From positions 1-25,623 of the forward strand of contig CBFIHN010000023.1 of the NCBI GenBank assembly GCA_965662575.1: a DNA stretch of 25,623 nt, in the 5' to 3' direction. Shown in pieces: positions 1 to 7,532 of the stretch. The stretch's first letter is position 1. Each line of letters opens with the position of its first letter. The translations under genes and the position numbers were made by a program. Under the pieces are notes generated by a model that did no database searches, was not told the origin of the DNA, and worked only from the letters and a program-made list of their open reading frames with translations. The stretch comes from CBFIHN01 sp965662575. GTDB lineage: Bacteria > Pseudomonadota > Gammaproteobacteria > Francisellales > CACEW01.

Positions 1-39
1 TAAAACACCGAGACAAATGATGGAAATACAGTTGGCTGC

Positions 40-270
40 TTAATACTCAGGGTGGCGGATTAGTTGTTGAATCTGCGCATCATTAAAATAAACTGGCGTA
101 TCAGACTTTGGATGAAAGATACTCAGCGAAATTAACTCATCTTGATATGAATCATCTATCTGTGTCGCAAAGGCTGATGTGGCAAGAAATGTCCAGCAGA
201 TAACCGATAAAAAAACTGCCATCAATAGACGGCAGTTTTTTTTATCATTTTGGTGATCAGTCAGAACCAT
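40..270 (-). CDS. Small exported protein of unknown function, end of fimbrial cluster
   Basis: I do not recognise this 76-residue protein. It has a charged start with KK and R, a hydrophobic stretch (about residues 17-33) and a plausible signal-peptidase site after ATSAFA, leaving a mature part of only about 41 residues. It begins 15 bases after the chaperone stop, on the same strand, which suggests the same cluster. No good Shine-Dalgarno precedes either the ATG at 270 or a second ATG at 222. Codons 10-21 coincide with a perfect hairpin plus T-run (see the terminator), so expression may be attenuated or the frame may be a remnant. It could also be the broken front of a larger secreted subunit lying further left. 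Bases 1-39 show no convincing gene start. Confidence 0.45.
   Translation of the reverse strand: MVLTDHQNDKKNCRLLMAVFLSVICWTFLATSAFATQIDDSYQDELISLSIFHPKSDTPVYFNDAQIQQLIRHPEY
209..243 (-). terminator. Rho-independent terminator (bidirectional) after the chaperone gene
   Basis: A perfect 12-base stem (AAAAAAACTGCC at 209-220 pairing with GGCAGTTTTTTT at 231-242) encloses a 10-base loop. T-runs lie on both sides when read on either strand. It lies about 45 bases after the chaperone stop and inside the front of the following small reading frame, so it either ends the chaperone transcript or acts as an attenuator. Confidence 0.8.
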
Positions 271-285
271 TGAGAGTGATGAGAC

Positions 286-1089
286 TTAGGCATTACAAGT
301 TATCACTTTTTCGCCAACCACTTCATTGTTACTTGTCTCACTTAAAAACTGTACTGTCGCCGTTAAAGGACCACGCTGATAGCTTTTAGGTAAAATCAAT
401 GTTCTGATTCCCTCACTATAGGGCATAACAGGAATAGGTCTGACTTCATCAATAGTAGCTTGACTGGCATTTGATAACGTGATTTTGGGGTGAAATAAAT
501 AGGCGGTTGCATTTTTTACCTTGAGTTCTGCCGCGTTTGTTTTTGCATTGATGTGGCACGTTATTTGCGCTGCTGCGGCATTCCCTTTGCCTTTGGTTAA
601 GTAAAATGAAACAACATTATTGATTAAAACATTCAATTGTGCGCCTGTTTCCCCCGCTTTATATATTTTGTTAAGTATTGGATTTTTCTTGGGTGGGCGT
701 TGTGCAACTTTAATATTCGCGTAGTATGTGCCGTCGTTTTTAAAAGCACTGGTATTAACAAAAACTCTAAATTGTCTCGATTTCCCAGGTTTAATCCGCA
801 GTCGTTTCGGCGATATTCTTTTAATGCTGGATGCTGTAATCGCATAGTTGGATGTCTGATCGGAGAGCGCCTTATCTTTCAATCGAGTCCCTTTTTTTCC
901 GATCAGCATGGTATCAGGCGTGACATCAAAAGAAACAGATTTTTTGTCACGATTCACTATCATATAGCTGACCGTTACCTGCCTTCCTTTCAATTGTAAA
1001 TGTTGGACAGGATCATTAACCATAAAATTATTTGCATAACTCGATAATGTGACACAGATGAACACCATGCCTAGCAACAATTTAAACAT
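286..1089 (-). CDS. PapD-like periplasmic fimbrial chaperone
   Basis: This 267-residue protein has an N-terminal signal peptide (MFKLLLGMVFICVTLSSYA) followed by two immunoglobulin-like halves. In the first, residues around RISPKRLRIKPGKSRQFRVFVN match the F1-G1 region of pilus chaperones, which donates a strand to pilin subunits. The second half contains a Cys near CHINAK and a C-terminal Cys (ITCNA) that may pair. Chaperones of this type hold pilus subunits in the periplasm for an outer-membrane usher, which is not in the window and may lie to the left. An AGGTG ribosome site precedes the start by 5 bases. A sigma70-like promoter lies upstream at 1230-1258. The class of chaperone-usher system is not determined. 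Confidence 0.82.
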   Translation of the reverse strand: MFKLLLGMVFICVTLSSYANNFMVNDPVQHLQLKGRQVTVSYMIVNRDKKSVSFDVTPDTMLIGKKGTRLKDKALSDQTSNYAITASSIKRISPKRLRIKPGKSRQFRVFVNTSAFKNDGTYYANIKVAQRPPKKNPILNKIYKAGETGAQLNVLINNVVSFYLTKGKGNAAAAQITCHINAKTNAAELKVKNATAYLFHPKITLSNASQATIDEVRPIPVMPYSEGIRTLILPKSYQRGPLTATVQFLSETSNNEVVGEKVITCNA

Positions 1090-1229
1090 TTTTTACACCT
1101 AAATTTAAGAAAAACCTATTGTCAGGATTTTGGCATTCATGACAACCCTTCCCAAGACAAAATACCACCTACACCAAGGCAATTGATACTAACAGCCAAA
1201 CACGAAAGCCTCTGATTTTCATCGAGCAG

Positions 1230-1258
1230 AGTATAACAATCCAAGAAAGTATAGGCAA
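1230..1258 (-). promoter_or_regulatory. Sigma70-like promoter for the chaperone gene
   Basis: On the minus strand TTGCCT (1258-1253) and TATACT (1235-1230) are separated by 17 bases. The -10 matches 5 of 6 consensus bases and the -35 matches 4 of 6. Transcription would start near 1222 and give a leader of about 130 bases before the chaperone ATG. Confidence 0.55.
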
Positions 1259-1306
1259 AGGCCCGGAACCTATCACCTTTATGGAACTGTTGCAAACCAA
1301 TTTCGC

Positions 1307-1373
1307 GCGGCACCAGCATCGTTGAAAAAAATGAAAAACTGCTCATTTATGTAGGTATAAACGCCGCTTTTTT
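1307..1373 (-). repeat. Dispersed short element, copy 1
   Basis: Bases 1319-1346 match 10562-10589 at 25 of 28 positions, including an identical 16-base core TCGTTGAAAAAAATGA. Weaker similarity extends on both sides to the GCGG/CGCC ends. Read on the minus strand it forms a weak stem (AATGA/TCATT) followed by seven T, so it might also end the transcript of the upstream pilin-like genes. Confidence 0.6.
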
Positions 1374-1424
1374 AATTTTTTCTAGCTATTGCTCGCTATA
1401 ACCAGCTTGCAACAGCCCCCTTTA

Positions 1425-1835
1425 TCAATTCCAGATCAGGTTAATTGTTGGGATAGAGTGATTGGTTATATCCAAATTTTTCAGCTGGTAGTATCGGCAC
1501 TGAGTGTCCGATTGACAAATTTTGATAACTGGCTGACTTCGACGTTTCTTGAAATCAATATCTTCTATCATCTTCCAACCAAATTGAGGCTTCACTTGGT
1601 AACCTTTATCTGCATCTTTTTGATCGGAGACAGATTGTTTTACCAACTCGTCATGTTCTGGCGTTGAGATACCAAATTCGGGCGTTAAAATATTTGCTCT
1701 TACGCCCATTGTTTCTTGATATTTAATTGGCTTTGCCTGCACAACTGTCACAACAATAACAAGGCAAAAAGCACCCCATGCTAAGCGGGAAATACTAAAT
1801 ATCCCTCTTAGCACGGTGTGCCAAATTGCTAGCAT
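1425..1835 (-). CDS. Exported protein of unknown function in the fimbrial cluster
   Basis: I do not recognise this 136-residue protein. A hydrophobic segment at about residues 11-33 ending in VVQA looks like a signal peptide or anchor. The remainder is polar and charged, with two cysteines (KICQSDTQC) spaced to form a disulfide. It starts 24 bases after the stop of the DUF4402-type gene on the same strand, so they are probably co-transcribed. A minor subunit or assembly accessory is possible, but only position supports that. No strong ribosome site is visible. Confidence 0.6.
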   Translation of the reverse strand: MLAIWHTVLRGIFSISRLAWGAFCLVIVVTVVQAKPIKYQETMGVRANILTPEFGISTPEHDELVKQSVSDQKDADKGYQVKPQFGWKMIEDIDFKKRRSQPVIKICQSDTQCRYYQLKNLDITNHSIPTINLIWN

Positions 1836-1859
1836 CAGATGGCTGACTCAACTAAAAGC

Positions 1860-2414
1860 TTACTGATAGGTAAACGTTAACACCATGTTACCTGTCTGGT
1901 CAGCACCATCAGAGGCATAATTCTGCAGAATGTTCAAAGTCGCGCCAATAGGAACGGTACATTGTCCTAACGAATTTGCCTTGCAAGTCATTACGCCACC
2001 GCTAATTGCTGATGCTTCTCCAACTGTTGCCTCACCCGCCGTAAAATCTTTAACCTTGACTTTACCACTAGTCCCTAGGTCAAGATCAGTTGGGAAGCCT
2101 GAGATACTCATTGTCGCATCCTTCGTCATGTTAGTAAGATTAATCACCGAAGCGGCCACTGACGAGCCGTCAACCGTATAGGTATTATCATGCGTCACTG
2201 CGTTATTATCCGGCGCAACTGTATGCTTACTGTCACTATTACGTGATTGCTGTGCAACAACACCAAAATTAAGTTCCGTAACGCTGATTGTTACTGGGCT
2301 ATGGATATTTGCTCTAAAATTCATTTGACCAGAATTTGAAGCAAAACTGGCTGCAGAGACACCCAATGCAGATACCGTTGCGATGGCTAATGTCAGATCT
2401 CTAAGCTGTCTCAT
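1860..2414 (-). CDS. DUF4402-type secreted pilin-like protein
   Basis: This 184-residue protein has a signal peptide cleaved near ASFA (about residue 25). It then carries a beta-rich sequence with the pattern of DUF4402 proteins: an early L-x-FG motif (TELNFGVV) and a closing PIGATLNI...TGNMVLTFTYQ strand pair. Two cysteines (MTCKANSLGQC) probably form a disulfide. The position next to a periplasmic chaperone suggests a structural subunit of a surface fibre. An AGGAG ribosome site at 2422-2426, 7 bases before the ATG, fixes the start. Strong translation signals fit an abundant subunit. Assignment as the major pilin is inference. Confidence 0.72.
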   Translation of the reverse strand: MRQLRDLTLAIATVSALGVSAASFASNSGQMNFRANIHSPVTISVTELNFGVVAQQSRNSDSKHTVAPDNNAVTHDNTYTVDGSSVAASVINLTNMTKDATMSISGFPTDLDLGTSGKVKVKDFTAGEATVGEASAISGGVMTCKANSLGQCTVPIGATLNILQNYASDGADQTGNMVLTFTYQ

Positions 2415-2571
2415 GTTAGCTCTCCTTCTTTTTTCAATCTCTAATGGCTATTAGTTTAGATTGCAGTTTTAAATATTTAAAATATTTTTTATTATTTTAT
2501 AAAAAAATTTCTATAATTTTATTTTATTACCATCTGTTTGAGGTTAAATTAAGTGAGATCAGTTATATCAT
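2415..2571 (-). promoter_or_regulatory. Very AT-rich upstream region of the pilin-like gene
   Basis: Bases 2455-2535 are almost all A and T, with long A/T runs, directly upstream of the pilin-like gene and downstream of rlmB. Such tracts commonly carry promoters and bind nucleoid silencers. I cannot single out a unique -35/-10 pair, and I see no clear terminator for rlmB here. Confidence 0.4.
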
Positions 2572-3315
2572 CTACGCTCGCTGTCTTTGCGCTTCAAACA
2601 AACTGATGCCTGTGGCTACAGAAACATTTAAGCTATCAACAACGGTTGTATTCATCGGAATCCTAACGACATAATCACAATGTTCTTTGGTTAGTCGTCT
2701 TAAACCGTTACCTTCATTACCCATGACTATCGCCACATTGCCAGTTAAATCAACCTCGTAAATTGACTGCTCCGTTTCTCCGGCCAAGGCAACCAACCAT
2801 AAACCAAGGTCTTTAAGCTGTTGTAAGGTGCGCGCTAAATTACTCACCGCGATGAAAGGCACGACTTCAGCCGCACCACAAGCCACTTTACTCACGGTGG
2901 CCGTCAGGGGGGCAGAATGATCTTTGGGGATAATCACACAATCAACATGCGCTGCACAGGCACTGCGTAAACAAGCACCGAGATTATGCGGGTCTTGAAT
3001 ACCATCTAGCACCAAGACCAAGGCTTGACTTTTATCTGCTAGCAATGGCTCAAGATCTGACTCCGTGTAATGACGCTGTGATTGGGCCTCGCCAATACCG
3101 ACAGCTCCTTGATGATTGCCACCGTGGGTCAGTTGATCTAAATGATCACGCACGGTGAATTCAACGGCAAGGTTTTGTTGGCGCGCGATATCAATCACAG
3201 CTTGCAACCTGCGGTCTTTGCGCTGTTTGAGCACATAGAGCTGCTGAATATGACCTTGTTGCAATGCTGCTTTACAGGCATGCAATCCGTAAATGATATG
3301 TTTTGATTGATTCAT
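2572..3315 (-). CDS. rlmB: 23S rRNA (guanosine-2'-O-)-methyltransferase RlmB
   Basis: This 247-residue SpoU/TrmH-family enzyme methylates the 2'-O of a conserved guanosine (G2251 in E. coli) in the peptidyl-transferase region of 23S rRNA, using S-adenosylmethionine. An N-terminal substrate-binding domain (IYGLHACKAAL) is followed by the knotted catalytic domain. Its motifs are LDGIQDPHNLGACLRSA (motif 1), IVMGNEGNGLRRL (motif 2) and IPMNTTVVDSLNVSVATGISLFE (motif 3). The length is normal for the family. Its start overlaps the rdgB stop by 4 bases (ATGA), so the two are translationally coupled. It is the last gene of the long minus-strand block. Confidence 0.95.
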   Translation of the reverse strand: MNQSKHIIYGLHACKAALQQGHIQQLYVLKQRKDRRLQAVIDIARQQNLAVEFTVRDHLDQLTHGGNHQGAVGIGEAQSQRHYTESDLEPLLADKSQALVLVLDGIQDPHNLGACLRSACAAHVDCVIIPKDHSAPLTATVSKVACGAAEVVPFIAVSNLARTLQQLKDLGLWLVALAGETEQSIYEVDLTGNVAIVMGNEGNGLRRLTKEHCDYVVRIPMNTTVVDSLNVSVATGISLFEAQRQRA

Positions 3316-3899
3316 GTTAATAGGGTTACCAATTGCTGTAATGCCTGCGCACGATGACTAACCTGGGCTTTTTGCGTAGATGAAAGCTCTGCGGCACTTT
3401 GATTAAGTGTTGGCAACCAAAATATGGGGTCATAACCAAACCCACTGTGACCTTGCGGTTCAGTTAAAATGTCTCCATGCCATTGACCTTGCGCAATGAG
3501 TGGCAAAGGATCGTCCGCGTTCGCCACCCATGCCAAGACACAAATAAACGAGGCTTGGCGCTGATTGTGGGGCACATTACTTAAAGCCTGCAATAGCTTG
3601 TTAGTATTTTTCTGTGTATCCCTGGGCAAGCCGGCATAGCGAGCTGAATAAATACCTGGCGCACCATTGAGCGCATCAACCATTAAACCTGAATCATCAG
3701 CTAATGCCGGCAAACCACTCATTTTTGCCGCATGACGGGCTTTGATCAGTGCATTTTCAACAAAACTTAATCCGGTTTCATCCGCATCGGGAATGTTGAA
3801 TTCAGATTGCGGCAATAGCTCAATCTGTAACTGCGCTAACGCCTGTGAAAACTCTTGAATCTTTCCCGCATTGCTTGAAGCCAAAACCACTTGTTTCAT
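3312..3899 (-). CDS. rdgB: dITP/XTP pyrophosphatase RdgB (Ham1 family)
   Basis: This 195-residue Ham1/RdgB enzyme hydrolyses non-canonical purine nucleoside triphosphates (dITP, XTP, ITP) to monophosphates, keeping them out of DNA and RNA. Family motifs are all present: VLASSNAGKIQEF at the N-terminus, LADDSGLMVDALNGAPGIYSARYAG in the middle, GFGYDPIFW and a final SHRAQAL. The length is typical. It overlaps both neighbours by 4 bases (ldcA upstream, rlmB downstream), indicating one transcript with coupled translation. Confidence 0.96.
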   Translation of the reverse strand: MKQVVLASSNAGKIQEFSQALAQLQIELLPQSEFNIPDADETGLSFVENALIKARHAAKMSGLPALADDSGLMVDALNGAPGIYSARYAGLPRDTQKNTNKLLQALSNVPHNQRQASFICVLAWVANADDPLPLIAQGQWHGDILTEPQGHSGFGYDPIFWLPTLNQSAAELSSTQKAQVSHRAQALQQLVTLLT

Positions 3900-4879
3900 T
3901 TCACAACCTGTTGTAATAATTTTATCGTACCACGACCTGCATTGATACTGACTTTAGCGCCGACTGGCAAGGTATACATGTTGGCCTGATGACCAAACTC
4001 AGCGCCATAAAATGCTGGAATACCTAGGGGTTGAATATGCTGTTTAATCACTTGCAACATGGTCACAGACCCAGGGATCAAGCGGGTGCAGTGGCTACAC
4101 GTGCCAAAAACAAAACCCGATAGTTGCTGTAAAATACCTGCCAACGCCAAATGGGTTAGCATGCGGTCAACCTGATAAACATCTTCATAGGTATCTTCAA
4201 TAAACAAAATTTTGTGGTGCCAATCTTTGGACATATAGGGTGTCCCAATCAAACTCACCAACACACTCAAATTGCCACCAATCAGCGTACCACTGGCAAT
4301 ACCTGGGGTAATCGTGATTATTTTTGCATGCGGTGGGTTTTTAAGCGTCATTGGCCGGCGGTTGAAGAGCATACGCTTAAGCTCTTTGGCACTATAATCA
4401 GACCAATATTTGATATAACCTGGCATGGGCCCATGAAACGTGACTAAACCCGTTTTATCATGAATGGCCAATAGCAAGCTGGTGATATCACTGTAACCAA
4501 CAAAAATTTTCGGGTGCCGTTTGATCAATTGATAATTCAACAGGGGCAAAATACGCGCACTGCCCCAACCGCCTCGCAGTTCAAAAATCGCTTTAACCTT
4601 CGGGTTGGCAAATAGGCGATTGATATCATCTGCCCTTGCTTGATCACTACCGGCAAAATACCCATCATGGCCCAACACCGCCTTACCTGTGATCGTCTTG
4701 AGACCTAAAGCCTTGAGTCGTTTTCTTGCCTCAAACAAACTATGGTTATTCGCAATACGAAAAGCTGAAGAGATCAAAGCCACCGTATCACCACGGTGTA
4801 ACATCGGGGGGATGAGGCTGGCAGTCACGGTCGTCATCATACTGGCAAATACCATGAAAAAGATAAGCGTACGGATCAT
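3896..4879 (-). CDS. ldcA: L,D-carboxypeptidase of the S66 family with a signal peptide
   Basis: This 327-residue S66 peptidase cleaves the L,D bond before the terminal D-alanine of murein tetrapeptides in wall recycling or remodelling. The catalytic triad is visible: Ser130 in VGYSDITS, Glu228 in LFIEDTYE and His297 in EFGHQAN. The LRGGWGSARIL motif precedes the serine. Unlike the cytoplasmic E. coli enzyme, it starts with a hydrophobic signal-like segment (residues 1-20, ending TVTA), so the mature enzyme probably works in the periplasm. It lies 75 bases after ftsQ and overlaps rdgB by 4 bases. Confidence 0.9.
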   Translation of the reverse strand: MIRTLIFFMVFASMMTTVTASLIPPMLHRGDTVALISSAFRIANNHSLFEARKRLKALGLKTITGKAVLGHDGYFAGSDQARADDINRLFANPKVKAIFELRGGWGSARILPLLNYQLIKRHPKIFVGYSDITSLLLAIHDKTGLVTFHGPMPGYIKYWSDYSAKELKRMLFNRRPMTLKNPPHAKIITITPGIASGTLIGGNLSVLVSLIGTPYMSKDWHHKILFIEDTYEDVYQVDRMLTHLALAGILQQLSGFVFGTCSHCTRLIPGSVTMLQVIKQHIQPLGIPAFYGAEFGHQANMYTLPVGAKVSINAGRGTIKLLQQVVK

Positions 4880-4954
4880 AAAGTTCTGATAACCTACTCA
4901 TGTGGGTAGCGAGCTATTATAACCCATCTTAAATGACAAGGGCCATGAACAAAA

Positions 4955-5635
4955 CTAACCGACTGCAAACCCATGTGGATAGCGCATATTGAGGTAGGCG
5001 ATTTTCTTCTTGGGATGTTGTGCGATTAACTCCGGATACGAGGCCATCAATGTCTTCAGTTCTCGCTGCAAATGATCATCACTAAAGAAAACCTTCAACC
5101 CCGTATTTAAAGTAACTGACCATGCCTCAGCACCATCATAGTTCAACTTAATAATGGTTAACCCTAATGATGCCAGCTGTTGCGATAGACGATGATAAAT
5201 GGCCCACATTTTTTTTGCCTGATGCCGATCACCACTAAACTGCGGCAAGGGTTGCTTAGTCTGTATCGCCTTAGCGGTAAAAAAATGACCCGTTTTATCC
5301 ATCAACACATGATGTGGCCATTGTGCAACTGCCTGACGTTCTTGGAGCTTAATCACCACACTGTGCGGCCACTGACGCTCAACTATCATGGTTTTCAAAC
5401 CAGGCAAGGTACCTAGCGCTTGAGTAATTTGATGTAAATTCACGCGGAAGAATGTTGTGTTAACCCATGGTGAAACCAACTGCTCAATTTGCGCTTTACT
5501 CACTAATTGATAACTCGATACCACGTTGACTGTACTAATACGAAAATGTTGCTCTTGATGCCTAAGCCAATAATACACACCACCAACAGCAACCAGGAAA
5601 AGGGCAAAAACGATACTGGCAAAATATTTGCTCAT
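4955..5635 (-). CDS. ftsQ: Cell division protein FtsQ
   Basis: This 226-residue single-pass inner-membrane protein has a short cytoplasmic start, one membrane helix (about residues 6-24), a POTRA domain beginning at FRISTVNVVSS and a beta domain with the conserved region ERQWPHSVVIKLQERQAVAQW. FtsQ links FtsB/FtsL and other divisome proteins at midcell. Its start overlaps the ddl stop by 4 bases, the usual dcw arrangement. It is at the short end of the family range. The expected next gene, ftsA, is absent; ldcA follows after 75 bases. Confidence 0.93.
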   Translation of the reverse strand: MSKYFASIVFALFLVAVGGVYYWLRHQEQHFRISTVNVVSSYQLVSKAQIEQLVSPWVNTTFFRVNLHQITQALGTLPGLKTMIVERQWPHSVVIKLQERQAVAQWPHHVLMDKTGHFFTAKAIQTKQPLPQFSGDRHQAKKMWAIYHRLSQQLASLGLTIIKLNYDGAEAWSVTLNTGLKVFFSDDHLQRELKTLMASYPELIAQHPKKKIAYLNMRYPHGFAVG

Positions 5636-6522
5636 CGCGCACTGTCCAAAATAGTGTTAACCAACTGTTCAAAAGACCAGCCATAGTCTTTGGCCGCTTT
5701 TGGCACCAAACTGGTTTCAGTCATACCAGGGATTGTATTGAGCTCAATCAACTGAAAATCACCTTGTCTATCGGTGATAAAATCAACACGACCCCAGCCA
5801 GTGCAACCAATCGCATCATAGGCTTGTTTTGCTAAACCTTGGATTTGCTGTTCTTGCAAGATGTCCAAGCCACTTGGGCAATGATACTGCGTTGTATTAA
5901 CCACATATTTTGCGTCATAGTCATAAAATGCCCGTGGAGTTTCAATACAAATACTTGGTAAAATATGCTCGCCGACTATGGAAACGGCATATTCTTTACC
6001 ACCTTGCCATTGCTCCATCATCACCGCACCATAGCGCGCAGCATCAGTAAAAGCAGCGGCTAATGTCGCTGCTGATTCCACCTTGTGCACGCCAAAACTT
6101 GAGCCCTCATTAATCGGCTTTACCGCCACAGGATAGCCAATAGAGTCGGCGACTTGCTGCAGATTATTGTCAGTGACCAAGGCAAATTTTGGTGTCTTTA
6201 ATCCCAGTGCTTGCCAAATCAATTTGCAACGATATTTATCCATGCTTAATGCAGAAGCAGCAATACCACTTCCGGTATAAGGAATATCCAGATGCTCAAG
6301 CAGTGCTTGGATTTTGCCATCTTCCCCCTCTGGGCCATGTAACGCAATAAACGCAATATCTATTGACTGCTGCAGTTGTTGCACAACATCACAACCAACA
6401 TCGACAGCGACCGCATTCAACCCTTGCTTTTGTAAGGCATTTAAAATAGTCGTGCCAGAACGGAGTGAAATCTCGCGCTCGGCAGACTGCCCCCCCATTA
6501 ATACCGCTATTTGTTCATTCAT
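5632..6522 (-). CDS. ddl: D-alanine--D-alanine ligase
   Basis: This 296-residue ATP-grasp enzyme joins two D-alanines to make the terminal dipeptide of murein precursors in the cytoplasm. Visible elements are the N-terminal VLMGGQSAEREISLRSG motif, the ATP-binding loop NEGSSFGVHKV, the KEYAVSIV segment, GWGRVDF and the metal-binding ending LIELNTIPGMTETSLVPKAA. The length matches DdlB. It overlaps murB upstream and ftsQ downstream by 4 bases each, as in a coupled dcw operon. Confidence 0.97.
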   Translation of the reverse strand: MNEQIAVLMGGQSAEREISLRSGTTILNALQKQGLNAVAVDVGCDVVQQLQQSIDIAFIALHGPEGEDGKIQALLEHLDIPYTGSGIAASALSMDKYRCKLIWQALGLKTPKFALVTDNNLQQVADSIGYPVAVKPINEGSSFGVHKVESAATLAAAFTDAARYGAVMMEQWQGGKEYAVSIVGEHILPSICIETPRAFYDYDAKYVVNTTQYHCPSGLDILQEQQIQGLAKQAYDAIGCTGWGRVDFITDRQGDFQLIELNTIPGMTETSLVPKAAKDYGWSFEQLVNTILDSAR

Positions 6523-7412
6523 TTGTACTGACCTAAAATCAACACTTCCCGTTGTAACTCAACACCATAATGCGATTTAACCTGGCTCTGCAGATGATCG
6601 ATGAGTATTTCAATATCTGCCGCTGACGCACCACCTAAATTAATAATAAAATTCGCATGCTTTTCTGAAACAACCGCTTGGCCAACACGGTGATTCTTCA
6701 ATCCCAAACCTTCGATCATCCTTGCCGCAAAGTCTCCTTGCGGATTTCTAAACACAGAACCACAACTCGGTTCACCGGTTGGTTGTGTTTGTGCACGGTG
6801 CGTCAGCAGCGCTTTGATTTTTGCCAATCCTGTTTTGTTATCACCACGTTGAAATTGAAATTCACAACCCACAAACCATTCATTCTCGGCAAGACCCTCA
6901 AGATGACGATAGGCAATATCAAACTCATTAGGCGTCCGCCGAGTTAACAGGCCATGGCGATGTAAAGTCGTGACTTGCTTAACGACTTGCCAAGTTTCAC
7001 CACCAAAAGCACCGGCATTCATTTTCAAAGCCCCGCCCACTGTACCAGGAATACCCGCTAAAAACTCACCCCCCATGAGATTATGCCGACCAGAAAAGCG
7101 AGCAACTTGTGCACAGGAAACTCCCGCTTGAGCAAAAACTGTTTGTTGCTCGCCTAAGGCCATTTTGCATAATGCGCCTTGCGTAATAATCGTGACACCC
7201 GGAATCCCTCCATCACGAATGAGAACATTACTTCCCAAACCAAGCCAAGTAACCGGTATCTCAGGATCAAGTTTGCGCAAAAACTGCTGTAAATCATCAA
7301 GATCAACGGGCCAATAAAATAACTCAGCATCGCCACCAACACGCCAGGAAGTGAATGCTGCTAGATTAATATTGTTGAGAAGTTTACCTTTCTCGATATG
7401 GCGTTTGGTCAT
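6519..7412 (-). CDS. murB: UDP-N-acetylenolpyruvoylglucosamine reductase MurB
   Basis: This FAD- and NADPH-dependent enzyme reduces UDP-GlcNAc-enolpyruvate to UDP-MurNAc in cytoplasmic murein precursor synthesis. It has the FAD-binding segments WRVGGDAELF, LGLGSNVLIRDGG and GIPGTVGGALKMNAGAFGGE, then CGSVFRNP with the catalytic serine and a terminal LQREV glutamate. The ATG at 7412 gives 297 residues; a TTG two codons earlier (7418) is possible. No clear ribosome site is seen for either. An ATTTATTAATAAAT palindrome lies just upstream (7428-7441). The stop overlaps ddl by 4 bases. Confidence 0.96.
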   Translation of the reverse strand: MTKRHIEKGKLLNNINLAAFTSWRVGGDAELFYWPVDLDDLQQFLRKLDPEIPVTWLGLGSNVLIRDGGIPGVTIITQGALCKMALGEQQTVFAQAGVSCAQVARFSGRHNLMGGEFLAGIPGTVGGALKMNAGAFGGETWQVVKQVTTLHRHGLLTRRTPNEFDIAYRHLEGLAENEWFVGCEFQFQRGDNKTGLAKIKALLTHRAQTQPTGEPSCGSVFRNPQGDFAARMIEGLGLKNHRVGQAVVSEKHANFIINLGGASAADIEILIDHLQSQVKSHYGVELQREVLILGQYK

Positions 7413-7473
7413 GGACAAGTATGTTGTATTTATTAATAAATGGTACTCAGGCTATCATTTTTCACAAAACTTT

Positions 7474-7497
7474 ATCCCCACCTTCGCGGGAATGACA
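7474..7497. repeat. REP-like palindromic fragment between murB and murC
   Basis: The minus-strand reading GTCATTCCCGCGAAGGTGGGG resembles the core of dispersed palindromes (GTCATTCCCGCG...CGGGAAT type) known in several proteobacterial genomes. The inverted arms ATTCCCGC/GTGGGGAT are imperfect and flank GAAG. Only one copy is seen here. Confidence 0.45.
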
Positions 7498-7532
7498 CCT
7501 TGCTACTGTCAAGGTTGTTACCTCAAAGATCT

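Larger units (their letters stand above)
1090..1424. other. Non-coding stretch between exported protein and chaperone genes
   Basis: This 335-base gap holds a sigma70-like promoter for the chaperone gene (1230-1258) and one copy of a dispersed element (1307-1373). A 69-codon open frame on the minus strand (1346-1137) overlaps both and lacks a ribosome site or a recognisable product, so I do not call it a gene. Confidence 0.6.

Noticed and set aside
637..999. Plus-strand open frame of 120 codons
   Set aside because: It lies antisense within the chaperone gene and has no family signature or ribosome site.
1137..1346. Minus-strand open frame of 69 codons between the exported protein and the chaperone
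   Set aside because: It has no ribosome site, starts inside a dispersed repeat, overlaps a good promoter and has no recognisable features.
1389..1667. Plus-strand open frame of 92 codons
   Set aside because: It is mostly antisense to the 136-residue exported protein gene and has no supporting signals.
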